DNA from: Bacteroidota bacterium
GTDB taxonomy: Bacteria; Bacteroidota; Bacteroidia; JAHEXY01
DNA length: 64,000 nucleotides
Assembly: GCA_023251875.1 (NCBI GenBank)
Contig: JAHEXY010000003.1
Coordinates: 434,001 to 498,000, forward strand
Direction of reading: 5' to 3'
Within the stretch, counting starts at the first letter, position 1, and each line of letters opens with the position of its first letter. A model generated the notes under the pieces. That model was given only the letters and a program-made list of their open reading frames with translations, was not told the DNA's origin and made no database searches. Of this stretch, positions 16,675 through 25,668 are shown one piece after another. The position numbers and the translations under genes are program-made.

Positions 16675-17349
16675 ATGTATAAAGCATTTTTTAAGCGTTT
16701 TATAGATTTCTTATTCAGTTTTATTGCACTGTGTATTTTATCTCCTTTATTAATACCCATTACCATAGGATTATTGCTGACCGGAGAACATTATGTTTTT
16801 TATTTCCAGAAACGAATTGGTTATAAGAATAATCCATTCTTTATTTGGAAATTTGCTACCATGCTTAAAAATAGTCCAAATTTAGGAACCGGTTTAATTA
16901 CCACCCGAAAAGATCCCAGAATTTTACCCATGGGTAACTTTTTGCGTAAAACAAAAATTAATGAATTACCGCAAATTATAAATATTTTAAAGGGAGATAT
17001 GAGTATTATAGGCCCTCGCCCATTGGTTGATAAAAATTTCGAATACTATGATGAGCATATAAAAGCTGTTATTAATAATGTTAAACCCGGATTAACGGGT
17101 ATTGGCTCCATCGTTTTTAGGGATGAAGAACGCTTGCTTACTGAAACAAAATTGCTGCCGCAAGATTTTTATAGATTATGCATTTCCCCATACAAAGGAG
17201 AGTTAGAGCTTTGGTATCAAAAGAATTTGGGATTTTATACTGATTTTATGCTTATTTTTCTTACCGCTTGGGCAATTATTGCTCCTAAAAGTCAACTGGT
17301 TTATCAAATATTTAAAGATCTTCCTCCTCGGCCTGAGGAATTAAAATAA
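16675..17349 (+). CDS. Bacterial sugar transferase (PF02397, initiating phosphoglycosyltransferase)
   Basis: Transfers a sugar 1-phosphate from a nucleotide sugar to undecaprenyl phosphate, starting repeat-unit assembly at the inner membrane. An N-terminal hydrophobic re-entrant helix (about residues 10-32) is followed by the catalytic domain with WKFATML, LRKTKINELPQ, GDMSIIGPRPLV and KPGLTGIGS, all typical of the PglC/WcaJ-C-terminal family. Its 224 residues make it the short, monotopic type. It begins 5 bases after the dehydratase and closes the tightly packed + strand operon; a 250-base gap follows. It probably loads the 6-deoxy amino sugar made by the two preceding enzymes. Confidence 0.92.
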   Translation: MYKAFFKRFIDFLFSFIALCILSPLLIPITIGLLLTGEHYVFYFQKRIGYKNNPFFIWKFATMLKNSPNLGTGLITTRKDPRILPMGNFLRKTKINELPQIINILKGDMSIIGPRPLVDKNFEYYDEHIKAVINNVKPGLTGIGSIVFRDEERLLTETKLLPQDFYRLCISPYKGELELWYQKNLGFYTDFMLIFLTAWAIIAPKSQLVYQIFKDLPPRPEELK

Positions 17350-17546
17350 GGGCTTTCCAAAAATTACATTTTCTGTCCCTTTTGAAAATTTTTGATTGAT
17401 TTCGTAACCCCAGACTTAAGTGTCTTTAGCCATGATATTAAAATAAAATGATAAAATTTAAACAAAATATAAGACTAATTACCTATTTTTCTTTGGCTCC
17501 ATCATCTTTATAAACAACAAATTGTTAGTAATTTGCATGTAACGTA

Positions 17547-17576
17547 TTGAGTGTATTAAAAATATATTTATCTTTG
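17547..17576 (+). promoter_or_regulatory. Bacteroidota-type promoter, TTG-N19-TATCTTTG
   Basis: TTG at 17547-17549 and TATCTTTG at 17569-17576 are separated by 19 bases, matching the Bacteroidota sigma-ABfr consensus TTTG/TTG-N19-TAnnTTTG. The start of transcription would fall near 17583, about 17 bases before the ATG of the MraY-like gene. This suggests that the gene is transcribed separately from the operon ending at 17349. Confidence 0.7.
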
Positions 17577-17599
17577 TAGCAAATACTACAAAAACCCCA

Positions 17600-18715
17600 A
17601 TGAATATTTTTAATTCTGAAATAATGCAGCAAATGTTTTTTATGCATTATTTATTATTTACAGGCTTAATATTTACATCGGCATTTATTACTACTTATAT
17701 AATTATTCCAAAAGTTATTGGAGTAATTTATGCTAAAGAATTAACCACTCCGGTTAATTCAAGAAGTGCTCATGTGATCCCCACTCCCTCATTTGGCGGT
17801 GTTGCATTTTTCACAACTTTAATTTTAATGGTTTCGTTAACCCAATCTATACTTTTACACTTTGAGGGTAATAATTTAATTGCAGGGTTAACCATTTTAT
17901 TTATGGTTGGCCTGAAAGATGACTTGGTAATTTCAACTGTAAAAGTTAAGGTTATAGGTCAGGTAATTGCATCTGCTTTTGTGATATTTTTGCCACAATT
18001 ACAAATTACTTCATTGCATGGTTTTTTAAATATTTATGAAATTTCACCCTTTATCTCACTACCAATTGCATTAATATTAATGTTAGCCATTATTAATGCT
18101 TATAATCTTATTGATGGCATTGACGGTTTAGCAGGAATTATTGGAATAATAATTTTTACCATTTATGCAGTAATATTCTTTTTTACCAATCAAAATTTTT
18201 CGTTTCTCATTAGTATTTCAGCCATAGCAATATTGGCTGCTTTTTTAAGATACAATTTATCATCCGGAACCAATAAAATTTTTATGGGCGATTCAGGTTC
18301 TCTTATAATAGGTTTTGTAATTGGTTTCTTAACACTTCGATTTCTAACAATTGATCCTTTTGCGATATTAAACATTCAGTTTAAAGCAGAAAATAGACTT
18401 ATCTTTATTGTTTCTATTTTATTTATTCCTGTTTTTGACACCACTAGAATTGTTATTTCACGTATACTAAATGGACAGAATCCTTTTGCTGCTGATCGTA
18501 ATCACGCCCATCATATTTTAATTGATCTTGGCTTGTCTCATGCAAAAGCAAGTATACTACTTGGTATGTATAATATATTTATTGTGTTTGTATTTTTATT
18601 ACTTGGTGTATACTATTCAAGTTACATTATGACTTTAGTAATGGGCCTGTTATTTTTACTTTCTTCATACTTGTTTTATGCATTAAAAACAAGAAAAATA
18701 AAACTTCAAGTTTAG
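17600..18715 (+). CDS. WecA/TagO/MraY-family undecaprenyl-phosphate phosphoglycosyltransferase
   Basis: Polytopic inner-membrane enzyme of 371 residues that transfers a HexNAc 1-phosphate from UDP-HexNAc to undecaprenyl phosphate. Conserved cytoplasmic motifs are present: GLKDDLV, NAYNLIDGIDGLAG, MGDSGSL, and a histidine-rich NHAHHILIDLG loop equivalent to the HIPL region. About ten to eleven hydrophobic helices are visible, beginning near residue 15. It has its own promoter. Since a PF02397 initiating enzyme is also present 250 bases upstream, the locus carries two different initiating enzymes, which may serve two lipid-linked glycans. It may make GlcNAc-PP-lipid for O-antigen or cell-wall glycans. 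Confidence 0.9.
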   Translation: MNIFNSEIMQQMFFMHYLLFTGLIFTSAFITTYIIIPKVIGVIYAKELTTPVNSRSAHVIPTPSFGGVAFFTTLILMVSLTQSILLHFEGNNLIAGLTILFMVGLKDDLVISTVKVKVIGQVIASAFVIFLPQLQITSLHGFLNIYEISPFISLPIALILMLAIINAYNLIDGIDGLAGIIGIIIFTIYAVIFFFTNQNFSFLISISAIAILAAFLRYNLSSGTNKIFMGDSGSLIIGFVIGFLTLRFLTIDPFAILNIQFKAENRLIFIVSILFIPVFDTTRIVISRILNGQNPFAADRNHAHHILIDLGLSHAKASILLGMYNIFIVFVFLLLGVYYSSYIMTLVMGLLFLLSSYLFYALKTRKIKLQV

Positions 18716-18899
18716 AGCCTGTTTAAATTTATAAAAAAGCTGAATCATGGCTATCAGTCAAATTATAGACTAGAGCTAATAATTTAAACTAATTGATTTG
18801 TGCTATTAATCAGTAGCCTTGTTGATCTTATTTATCATACCTAATATTTCTCCTCAATTTTTCTTATCTTGAAATCCCCCTTCTTAATTCCATTTTTTT

Positions 18900-21614
18900 A
18901 TGATTAAATATTACTTTCTATTTTCTGCAATATTGTTTTCTCATCATTCAAATTCACAATTTATTGCACATACCGAAAATGACAAACCGGCAAGTTTTAC
19001 TGATCTGCAATTAAAATTTGATGAATGGAGAAATGCTCATGAAAATAGCGATGATGAAAATGCTGATGAAAATGCTGATGAAAATGGAGCTGTATACAAA
19101 AGATGGGAGTATGAACAACTCATGCATACTATGCCCGATGGCGAGCCCGCAAGCTCTCAACTTTATCTTTCTGAAATTTTAAAAGGCACAAACAAAAAAC
19201 AAGCTTGTTTTAAAAATACTTCCCAAGGTTTATGGACTTCATTCGGCCCAGATGCACTTCCTCCTTCCCCCGATCCCTATCAACAACATGGAATGGGAAG
19301 AATCAATTGTATGGCTTTTCATCCCAATGATCCTAATACTTATTGGATTGGTGTTGCACAGGGCGGTATTTGGAAAACCACCGATAATGGTTCTTCTTGG
19401 ACATCCATTTCGGATCAATTACCCATCTTAAGAATAAGTGATATTGCCGTTGACCCCAACAACACAGATATTATTTATGCTTCGGTATGCGATTTTGAAT
19501 ACATTGATTTTGGCATGTTGCAATATGGTAGAAAACGCAATACTTTTTTTGGGATGGGTGTATATAAAACAACTGATGGCGGACAAACATGGAATCCAAC
19601 CGGACTGTCATTTCAAATTCAAGATGAACAAGCTTCGCTTATTAGAAAAGTTTTAATCAATTCAATTGATGGAAGCAAATTGGTTGCTATTGGTGAAAGT
19701 GGTTTGTATACTTCTGCTGATTCCGGAATTGCCTGGACTCATGTTCTTGATACTTTAACTTGGGATCTCGCACAAGATCCTTCTTCACCCAACACCATTT
19801 ATGCGGCAACGGGTTATCTTACCTATTCGAAAATTGGTTATGCTTCCATTATGAAATCTACTGATTTTGGACAAACATGGACGATGTTAAATACGGGCAT
19901 TCCTCCAATAGGAGCTGTGCAAAGAATTAAATTAGCCATTGCACCAACCGATCCTAATTATATTTATGCAATTTGTGTCGATATAAATGAAGGTTTGTAT
20001 GGTATTTATAAATCTACTGATGCCGGTAATTCATGGAATTTGCAATATAATGCATTAAATATTTTAGATTGGGATGAGGGGTCGGGAACAAGTGGACAAG
20101 GTACATATGATTTGTCTTTTATGGTTTCGCCAAATGATAAAAATACAGTTTATGCCGGTGGTGTAAACTTGTGGGGATCTACAGATGGAGCTGTAACATT
20201 TAATCCCATCTCATATTGGTATGGATTTTATGGAGCCAGCATTCATGCCGATCAGCATTTTTTAACATGCCAGCCCATAACAGACACTTATTTTGAATGT
20301 ACCGATGGCGGTATTTACCATTCTGCAAATCTTATTACTCAATCGTGGAATGATGCCTATAATGGAAACCCTTGGCCAACTTCATGGACAAATATTAGCA
20401 GCGGAATGGCCATTACTTCATTTTATCGTATATCGAGTTCAAAAACTACAGATGGAAGAATTATGGGAGGCGCTCAAGATAATTCAACCTTTTATTTTGA
20501 TGGTTCTGCTTGGACAAATATAATTGGAGGTGATGGAATGGATAATTGGATGGATCCGAATGATCAATTTACTTTGATTGGTTCATCTCAATATGGCAAT
20601 TTTCAGAAATCAATAGATGGAGGAAATACTTCAAACTATTTGAATATTTCTAATGAAGAGGGGGAGTGGACAACTCCAATCATTGCTAATTACTCAAATG
20701 GATATTTGTATACCGGCTATGGAGATGTATATAAGTCAACTAACAAGGGCAGCAATTGGAAAAAAATATCCAGCTTTCCTGTAGATGTTAATTCAGGATA
20801 TTTACCGGAGATCAGTGCCATGGCTGTAGCTGCATCTAATCCTAATGTACTTTATATTACAAAAAGAGTACGTTATGAATACAATATAAAAGGAACTTGT
20901 TATACTACAACTAATGGCGGCACCTCTTGGACAGATATTACAAGCGGCTTGCCCGATTCTCTTTATTTTACAAGTGTAGAAATTAGTAGTGATGATGAAA
21001 ATATTGCTTGGGTAACTTGTGCCGGATTAAGCGATGGAAATAAAATTTTTAAAACCATTGATGGTGGATTAACATGGACAAACATAAGTTATGATTTACC
21101 TAATTTACCGGTAAATGTGGTGAAACAAATTCCCGGATCAAGTAATCATAAAATTTTAATAGGAACTGATTTAGGTGTCTATTATATTGATGATTCTACT
21201 TATACTTGGACAAGTTATAGCAATGGATTACCCAATGTAATTGTAAGTGATATTGAATTTAATCCTGCTTTAAATAAAATTTATGTTTCTACTTTTGGCA
21301 GAGGAATATGGCAAAGTGATTTGTCTGATATTGTAAGTAAAATAGTTACTCAAGCTAATAGTATTGATTTTTCTCTATTTCCATCTCCTGTAAATTCCAA
21401 TCAAAATATTTCTATTCAATTACAAAATGATTATATCGGAAAAATAAACATGAAAATGTATGATATGAATGGCCATCTTATTAAGGCATCTATAATGAAT
21501 AAGACTTCCTATTTATTTTCACCTAGCCTTATCTCTCCAACAAATTCCGGCATATATTGGATAGAAATAAATCTTGGTGCAAACAAAGCAAAACATGAAT
21601 TTATTGTAAGATAA
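18900..21614 (+). CDS. Exported VPS10/BNR beta-propeller protein with T9SS type A sorting domain
   Basis: Secreted 904-residue protein. Residues 1-19 are a signal peptide (MIKYYFLFSAILF then HSNSQ). From about residue 110 there are repeated BNR-like blades with the pattern GGIWKTTDNGSSW, seen many times (KTTDGGQTW, KSTDFGQTW, KSTDAGNSW, TTNGGTSW, KTIDGGLTW), indicating sortilin-like beta-propellers. The last ~80 residues form a type A T9SS sorting domain (LFPSPVNSNQN, KMYDMNGHL, GIYWIEI). Near residue 52 a 12-base tandem repeat encodes DENA repeats. It stands alone between a 184-base gap and a terminator. The biological target is unknown. Confidence 0.9.
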   Translation: MIKYYFLFSAILFSHHSNSQFIAHTENDKPASFTDLQLKFDEWRNAHENSDDENADENADENGAVYKRWEYEQLMHTMPDGEPASSQLYLSEILKGTNKKQACFKNTSQGLWTSFGPDALPPSPDPYQQHGMGRINCMAFHPNDPNTYWIGVAQGGIWKTTDNGSSWTSISDQLPILRISDIAVDPNNTDIIYASVCDFEYIDFGMLQYGRKRNTFFGMGVYKTTDGGQTWNPTGLSFQIQDEQASLIRKVLINSIDGSKLVAIGESGLYTSADSGIAWTHVLDTLTWDLAQDPSSPNTIYAATGYLTYSKIGYASIMKSTDFGQTWTMLNTGIPPIGAVQRIKLAIAPTDPNYIYAICVDINEGLYGIYKSTDAGNSWNLQYNALNILDWDEGSGTSGQGTYDLSFMVSPNDKNTVYAGGVNLWGSTDGAVTFNPISYWYGFYGASIHADQHFLTCQPITDTYFECTDGGIYHSANLITQSWNDAYNGNPWPTSWTNISSGMAITSFYRISSSKTTDGRIMGGAQDNSTFYFDGSAWTNIIGGDGMDNWMDPNDQFTLIGSSQYGNFQKSIDGGNTSNYLNISNEEGEWTTPIIANYSNGYLYTGYGDVYKSTNKGSNWKKISSFPVDVNSGYLPEISAMAVAASNPNVLYITKRVRYEYNIKGTCYTTTNGGTSWTDITSGLPDSLYFTSVEISSDDENIAWVTCAGLSDGNKIFKTIDGGLTWTNISYDLPNLPVNVVKQIPGSSNHKILIGTDLGVYYIDDSTYTWTSYSNGLPNVIVSDIEFNPALNKIYVSTFGRGIWQSDLSDIVSKIVTQANSIDFSLFPSPVNSNQNISIQLQNDYIGKINMKMYDMNGHLIKASIMNKTSYLFSPSLISPTNSGIYWIEINLGANKAKHEFIVR
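19053..19086 (+). repeat. 12-base in-frame tandem repeat (2.8 copies) encoding Asp-Glu-Asn-Ala
   Basis: The unit GATGAAAATGCT occurs at 19053-19064 and 19065-19076, with a partial third copy to 19086. It encodes a short acidic DENADENADEN stretch behind the signal peptide of the beta-propeller protein. The identical DNA of the copies suggests recent slippage expansion and likely length variation among strains. Confidence 0.85.
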
Positions 21615-21660
21615 AATATGTTAATAACTTCTTTTAGCTTTATTTGCTAAAGAATGGAAG

Positions 21661-21684
21661 AATGGGCTTATTTGTAAGCCCATT
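21661..21684. terminator. Rho-independent terminator-like hairpin
   Basis: A perfect 10-base stem AATGGGCTTA / TAAGCCCATT with loop TTTG is followed by a T-containing tail. It lies 46 bases after the stop of the beta-propeller gene and 33 bases before the bcp start, so it should end the upstream transcript. Confidence 0.75.
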
Positions 21685-21717
21685 TTTCCATAAATATTTA
21701 AATAAGCCCAATAATTG

Positions 21718-22224
21718 ATGACCAATCTTAAAGAAGGAGACACAGCTCCTAATTTTACTGCAAAAAACCAGCTAGGAAAAACTATTTCTTTAAGTGATTA
21801 TAAAGGAAAAAAATTGGTGTTATTTTTTTATCCTAAGGATAATACTCCCGGATGTACAGCAGAGGCATGCAGTTTGCGTGATTATTACAAAGACTTGAAA
21901 AAAGAAGGCTTTGAAGTAATTGGGGTAAGCAAAGACAATGAAAAATCTCATAAGAAATTTATTACTGATTATAAATTGCCCTACAGTTTAATTTCTGATC
22001 CGGAATTAAAAGTAAATCTTAGATATGGCGTTTGGGGAGAAAAAACATTTATGGGAAAAACGCATATGGGAACTTTGCGTACTACTTTTCTTATTTCAGA
22101 AACCGGAAAAATCGAAAAAATATTTACTAAAGTAAATACCAAAGAACATGCACAAGAAATACTAGAAGACTATAAAGCAACACAAAAATCAAGTAAACCC
22201 AAAACATCAAAAGCTAAACTCTAA
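21718..22224 (+). CDS. bcp: Thioredoxin-dependent peroxiredoxin (BCP/PrxQ type)
   Basis: Reduces hydrogen and organic peroxides in the cytoplasm with thioredoxin as electron donor. The peroxidatic cysteine is Cys46 in [10 protein letters not shown] and the resolving cysteine is Cys51, the spacing of the atypical two-Cys PrxQ class. Length 168 residues is slightly long because of a Lys/Ser-rich C-terminal tail ([12 protein letters not shown]). I start at the ATG at 21718, since [13 protein letters not shown] is the usual beginning; a TTG one codon upstream is less likely. It lies 11 bases before recA, so peroxide defence and recombinational repair may share a transcript. Confidence 0.93.
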   Translation: MTNLKEGDTAPNFTAKNQLGKTISLSDYKGKKLVLFFYPKDNTPGCTAEACSLRDYYKDLKKEGFEVIGVSKDNEKSHKKFITDYKLPYSLISDPELKVNLRYGVWGEKTFMGKTHMGTLRTTFLISETGKIEKIFTKVNTKEHAQEILEDYKATQKSSKPKTSKAKL

Positions 22225-22235
22225 ACTTAAATATT

Positions 22236-23252
22236 ATGTCTACTACAACTACTGCGAATGAAAAACTAAAAGCACTTCAATTAACTATTGATAAACTTGA
22301 AAAGACCTATGGCAAAGGTACTATCATGAAATTAGGAGATAAACCTGTTATTGAATCTGAAATAATACCTACCGGATCATTAACACTTGATGTTGCATTA
22401 GGCATTGGCGGTTTACCAAAAGGAAGAGTTGTTGAAATATATGGCCCTGAATCATCCGGTAAAACTACATTGGCTATTCATGCCATTGCTGAATGTCAGA
22501 GAAAAGGTGGTATTGCTGCTTTCATAGATGCAGAGCATGCTTTTGATCGTTACTATGCTGAAAAATTAGGTGTTGATGTAGAAAATCTTTTAATCTCTCA
22601 ACCGGATAATGGAGAACAAGCATTAGAAATTACAGAAAATTTGATTCGTTCCGGAGCTATTGATATAATTGTTATTGACTCAGTAGCAGCATTAACACCG
22701 CAAGCAGAAATTGAAGGTGAAATGGGTGAATCTAAAATGGGCTTACATGCCAGATTAATGTCGCAAGCATTGCGTAAACTTACAGCATCAATTGGCCGTA
22801 CAGGATGTTGTTGTGTATTCATTAACCAACTTCGTGAAAAAATTGGAGTAATGTTTGGAAATCCTGAAACAACAACCGGTGGTAATGCGCTTAAATATTA
22901 TGCTTCTATTCGTTTGGATATTAGAAGAATTGGGCAGCTTAAAAATGGAGATGAGGTTATGGGTAACCGAGTAAGAGTTAAAGTAATCAAAAATAAAATG
23001 GCTCCTCCATTTCGTCAAGCCGAATTTGATGTAATTTATGGTGCAGGTGTTTCTAAAGTTGGAGAAATTGTTGATATGGGTGCTGAACTTAATGTAATTA
23101 AGAAAAGCGGTTCTTGGTTTAGTTATGGAGATACTAAATTAGGTCAAGGTAGAGATCAGGTTAAACAATTGCTTATTGATAATCCGGATTTAGCATTGGA
23201 ACTTGAAAATAAAATTAAAGAAGCTATCGTAAATAATGTAGCTAAAAATTAA
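22236..23252 (+). CDS. recA: Recombinase A
   Basis: ATP-dependent DNA strand-exchange protein and SOS coprotease. Walker A is GPESSGKTT (residues 69-77 approximately), preceded by the start-region motif [16 protein letters not shown]. The Walker B segment is [12 protein letters not shown], and the DNA-binding loop 2 region reads [21 protein letters not shown]. Length 338 residues is complete. The C-terminal tail is short and less acidic than in E. coli. It follows bcp after 11 bases and is ended by a strong palindromic terminator at 23270. No LexA-type operator is evident immediately upstream. Confidence 0.98.
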   Translation: MSTTTTANEKLKALQLTIDKLEKTYGKGTIMKLGDKPVIESEIIPTGSLTLDVALGIGGLPKGRVVEIYGPESSGKTTLAIHAIAECQRKGGIAAFIDAEHAFDRYYAEKLGVDVENLLISQPDNGEQALEITENLIRSGAIDIIVIDSVAALTPQAEIEGEMGESKMGLHARLMSQALRKLTASIGRTGCCCVFINQLREKIGVMFGNPETTTGGNALKYYASIRLDIRRIGQLKNGDEVMGNRVRVKVIKNKMAPPFRQAEFDVIYGAGVSKVGEIVDMGAELNVIKKSGSWFSYGDTKLGQGRDQVKQLLIDNPDLALELENKIKEAIVNNVAKN

Positions 23253-23269
23253 TACAGATTGATTGATTG

Positions 23270-23297
23270 ATAAGCCCAGACTTAAGTCTGGGCTTAT
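23270..23297. terminator. 28-base perfect palindrome, recA terminator
   Basis: The palindrome ATAAGCCCAGACTT / AAGTCTGGGCTTAT begins 17 bases after the recA stop. It forms a 14-base stem with little or no loop and is followed by TATAAT rather than a strong T-run. A degenerate relative (CCCAGACTTAAGTGTCT) lies at 17409-17425, so it may belong to a dispersed repeat family that doubles as a terminator. Confidence 0.7.
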
Positions 23298-23349
23298 ATA
23301 ATGAGCCTATAAAATCTAACCAATAAACTTTACAGTTACTACATTCATG

Positions 23350-23423
23350 ATAATAAAGTAAGAGATTCAGCAATGCTACAAGCAATTGAAAGTATCATGC
23401 AAGATGAGTTCTTACTTTATTAT
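23350..23423. repeat. 14-base inverted repeat pair
   Basis: ATAATAAAGTAAGA at 23350-23363 and its exact reverse complement at 23410-23423 are separated by 46 bases. They lie in the gap between recA and the convergent zinc-ribbon gene. The enclosed bases read through as a peptide-like open frame (ATG at 23373), but nothing else supports a gene. Confidence 0.6.
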
Positions 23424-23451
23424 TCAAAAGCCATTACCCTTCGTAAAAGTT

Positions 23452-23814
23452 TTATCGATTGTTGTATTCCTTTCTTTTAACCAAAAAGTAAAGCTCATTT
23501 TCGATAGGCAGATAACCGTATTCGTAGCAAAAAAAGTAGGTTGCTCCCTTTTTAGTCGTATATGTATTGGTAAAATAATTGAAATCAAAGCCTAGGGAAT
23601 TCAATTTCGACTTTGTGGCTTTGGCTGTTTCTGCAGGAATAAGGTTTTCGAGTATTCTCCGGTTTTTACGTAAAACATTATTTACGTTTCTCATATAGTT
23701 TGTAGTATCACTATTGAGTTTGTTATTATGGCTATTACGGCAAATATCTGAACAGAATTTTTTGTCTATTCTGCCTTTTATGGGTTCGCCACATTCTAAA
23801 CATTTTTGATCCAT
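23452..23814 (-). CDS. Small zinc-ribbon protein of unknown function
   Basis: A 120-residue protein whose N-terminus holds a four-cysteine zinc ribbon: Cys5 and Cys8 (KCLECG), then Cys21 and Cys25 (KFCSDICR). This resembles the DUF2116/rubredoxin-like ribbons of small Bacteroidota proteins. After the ribbon comes a helical, Asn/Lys-rich segment, then a part ending in YGYLPIENELYFLVKR. The function is unknown; RNA or protein binding would be a guess. It is the last gene of a minus-strand run and begins 2 bases after the DUF1801 gene ends, so the two are probably co-transcribed. Confidence 0.82.
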   Translation of the reverse strand: MDQKCLECGEPIKGRIDKKFCSDICRNSHNNKLNSDTTNYMRNVNNVLRKNRRILENLIPAETAKATKSKLNSLGFDFNYFTNTYTTKKGATYFFCYEYGYLPIENELYFLVKRKEYNNR

Positions 23815-23816
23815 AT

Positions 23817-24203
23817 TTATATTCTTTTTTTTGCTTTGCTCTTTTCTAAATTTTCTTTAAGCCTAAATTTTACAATTTTACTAATGAGTGCAGTCGGCAT
23901 TTTTTTATCCATTGGAAATTGAATAGCTCCTTTCGACCATTTATAAATAGCTATTTCCTTCTTGAACGTTTCTATACCTGATCTCAGAGGATAAAATCCA
24001 ATATGGTTCTTGTATCCTGCAAAATAAACCAGTACTCCATTTAATTTAAATGCCGGCATTCCATAACTGATTATTTCTTCTGCCTTGGGCGCCACTTTTT
24101 TTATTGTACTGCGAACTTGTTCTAAAAGTATTTGTGTGCTTTTAGGAAAAGCTAAAATGTATTCATCAATATTTGCAGGTATATTACTTTTTGCCTTCAT
24201 CAT
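23817..24203 (-). CDS. DUF1801 (YdhG-like) protein
   Basis: A small cytoplasmic protein (128 residues from the chosen start) of the DUF1801/YdhG fold. Recognisable parts are NIDEYILAFP, LEQVRSTIKKVAPKAEEIISYGMPAFK and YFAGYKNHIGFYPL. Related proteins include Bacillus YdhG/Fra, described as an iron chaperone, but the role here is unproven. I start at the first of two consecutive ATGs (24203); a farther ATG at 24221 would add six residues inside the preceding gene. The start overlaps the methyltransferase stop by about 20 bases, indicating translational coupling. Confidence 0.85.
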   Translation of the reverse strand: MMKAKSNIPANIDEYILAFPKSTQILLEQVRSTIKKVAPKAEEIISYGMPAFKLNGVLVYFAGYKNHIGFYPLRSGIETFKKEIAIYKWSKGAIQFPMDKKMPTALISKIVKFRLKENLEKSKAKKRI

Positions 24204-24837
24204 TACATATATTTTGTGCAATTATTATTAGATCCGTTGTTTTTTCTCCATTGTCTGATAGATAATTTTTACGTTGTAAAGCTATAATTTTCAAATTATT
24301 TTCTTCTAAGGTTTTTGTCAAGTAATCCGCTTGATGGTAATGCATAAATATTTCATCTCCTTTTCTTCCTTTTTTTAATCCTGATTTGCTGTAATCATCT
24401 TCCATGGTACTTAAATAAAATAAGCCTTTAGAGTTTAATAGATATGATGCATCACTTATTAATTTTATAGCTTCTTCTTTTGAGAGATAGGGCAAACAAA
24501 ATCCACACATGATGGCATCGTATTTTTTACCAATCGTTCTAATATCTCTACCATCCATTAATTGAAATTCAGCTTGGGGATTATTAATTTTAGCAAGAGC
24601 AATCATGTTTGGGGCTAAATCTGTTCCCAATATTTTAAAATCTGGCCTTTTTTCTAATAAAAATTTAGTGATATTGCCGGGGCCGCAAGCAATTTCTAAA
24701 ATTGCTGCATTTTCTTTTTCAATAGTTTTGCAAAAAAAGTCAAATGAATCTTTATACAAATTGACATCCATAAATTTATTTTCGTATTCTTTTGCCCATT
24801 TATTAAATACGTTTACTGCTATTTGAGTTTTATCCAT
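24184..24837 (-). CDS. Class I SAM-dependent methyltransferase
   Basis: A 217-residue Rossmann-fold methyltransferase. The SAM-binding motif I is ILEIACGPGNIT at about residues 46-57. The acidic end of strand 2 is ILGTDLAPNMIALA, and motif II/III regions are QLMDGRDIRTIG and AIMCGFCLPYLS. These fit small-molecule methyltransferases of the Methyltransf_25 type. The substrate is unknown. It is coupled by overlap to the DUF1801 gene, but a 176-base gap separates it from the DUF4256 gene upstream, so it may have its own promoter. Confidence 0.87.
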   Translation of the reverse strand: MDKTQIAVNVFNKWAKEYENKFMDVNLYKDSFDFFCKTIEKENAAILEIACGPGNITKFLLEKRPDFKILGTDLAPNMIALAKINNPQAEFQLMDGRDIRTIGKKYDAIMCGFCLPYLSKEEAIKLISDASYLLNSKGLFYLSTMEDDYSKSGLKKGRKGDEIFMHYHQADYLTKTLEENNLKIIALQRKNYLSDNGEKTTDLIIIAQNICNDEGKK

Positions 24838-25013
24838 TTTAGATATTTTATAAACGTATTTATTTAATTATTTTTTTCATGCAAATACTATTTTCAACAT
24901 TAGCATATTGCCCATAGTATTGAATTACTTTGGCTTTTTAAGCCAACGACTCAAATCTTTTGTATTGATTTGCTTCGCAGATGTGTAACGCATTTCAGCA
25001 GCTTTAAAACAAA

Positions 25014-25577
25014 TTAAACCCGTAAGGAGCTTCGAAACCCTCTGGCCGCATAATATGATTCTGCACCATTGTGATAAACAAATACAGTATTATAGCGGCA
25101 ATCACAAAAGATGGCACCTCCCAATTTTCTAATATCTGAAGGTGTTTTTATCCAGCTCGATGTTTTTGTATCAAACTTTCCAAGTCTTTGTAGCTCACGG
25201 TATTCTTCTTCGGTTAAAAGTTCAATGCCCATAGCAGCTGCCATATTCATAGCAGAATCTTTTGGTTTATGTTCTTTTCTTGTATTTAGCGCTTCCTGGT
25301 CGTAACAAAGACTTCTTCGGTCTTTCGGACTTTCTGCTGAACAATCATAAAAAATAAATTCGCCTGTTTTTTTATCATGGCCAACAACATCAGGTTCACC
25401 GCCAGTTTTTTCCATTTCATTAAGCGACCACAGTTTTTCTGTATTAGTCTGTAGCTTTGCCTGTATTTTAGACCATTCAAGACCTATATGGCGGTTCCTA
25501 TTTTTCTCAAAACGAGATTTTAAAGTGTTAAGTAGTTCTTGTTGCTGTTTGGTTGGTAAGTCCTTTTTATTTTTCAT
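25014..25577 (-). CDS. DUF4256 domain-containing protein
   Basis: A 187-residue cytoplasmic protein matching the DUF4256 family over its full length. Recognisable conserved parts are RFEKNRNRHIGLEW near the N-terminus, MEKTGGEPDVVGHD, FYDCSAESPKDRRSLCYD, and the C-terminal FCDCRYNTVFVYHNGAESYYAARGFR. No function is known for the family. There is no signal peptide or membrane segment. It stands in the minus-strand accessory run between the methyltransferase and the VOC genes, separated from both by gaps of 90-180 bases, so co-transcription is uncertain. Confidence 0.88.
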   Translation of the reverse strand: MKNKKDLPTKQQQELLNTLKSRFEKNRNRHIGLEWSKIQAKLQTNTEKLWSLNEMEKTGGEPDVVGHDKKTGEFIFYDCSAESPKDRRSLCYDQEALNTRKEHKPKDSAMNMAAAMGIELLTEEEYRELQRLGKFDTKTSSWIKTPSDIRKLGGAIFCDCRYNTVFVYHNGAESYYAARGFRSSLRV

Positions 25578-25668
25578 GGTTATATTATTTTATTTGTTGA
25601 AATAAATATGTTCTACGCTTTATAGTACTTAGGAGTGTTACGTTGTTTTGCCACCATTTTTGTCAGTA

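Noticed and set aside
23386-23595. 69-residue + frame after recA
   Set aside because: It runs antisense through the zinc-ribbon gene, whose four cysteines support the minus strand. The small ATG frame at 23373 was also not accepted, for lack of any support beyond peptide-like composition.
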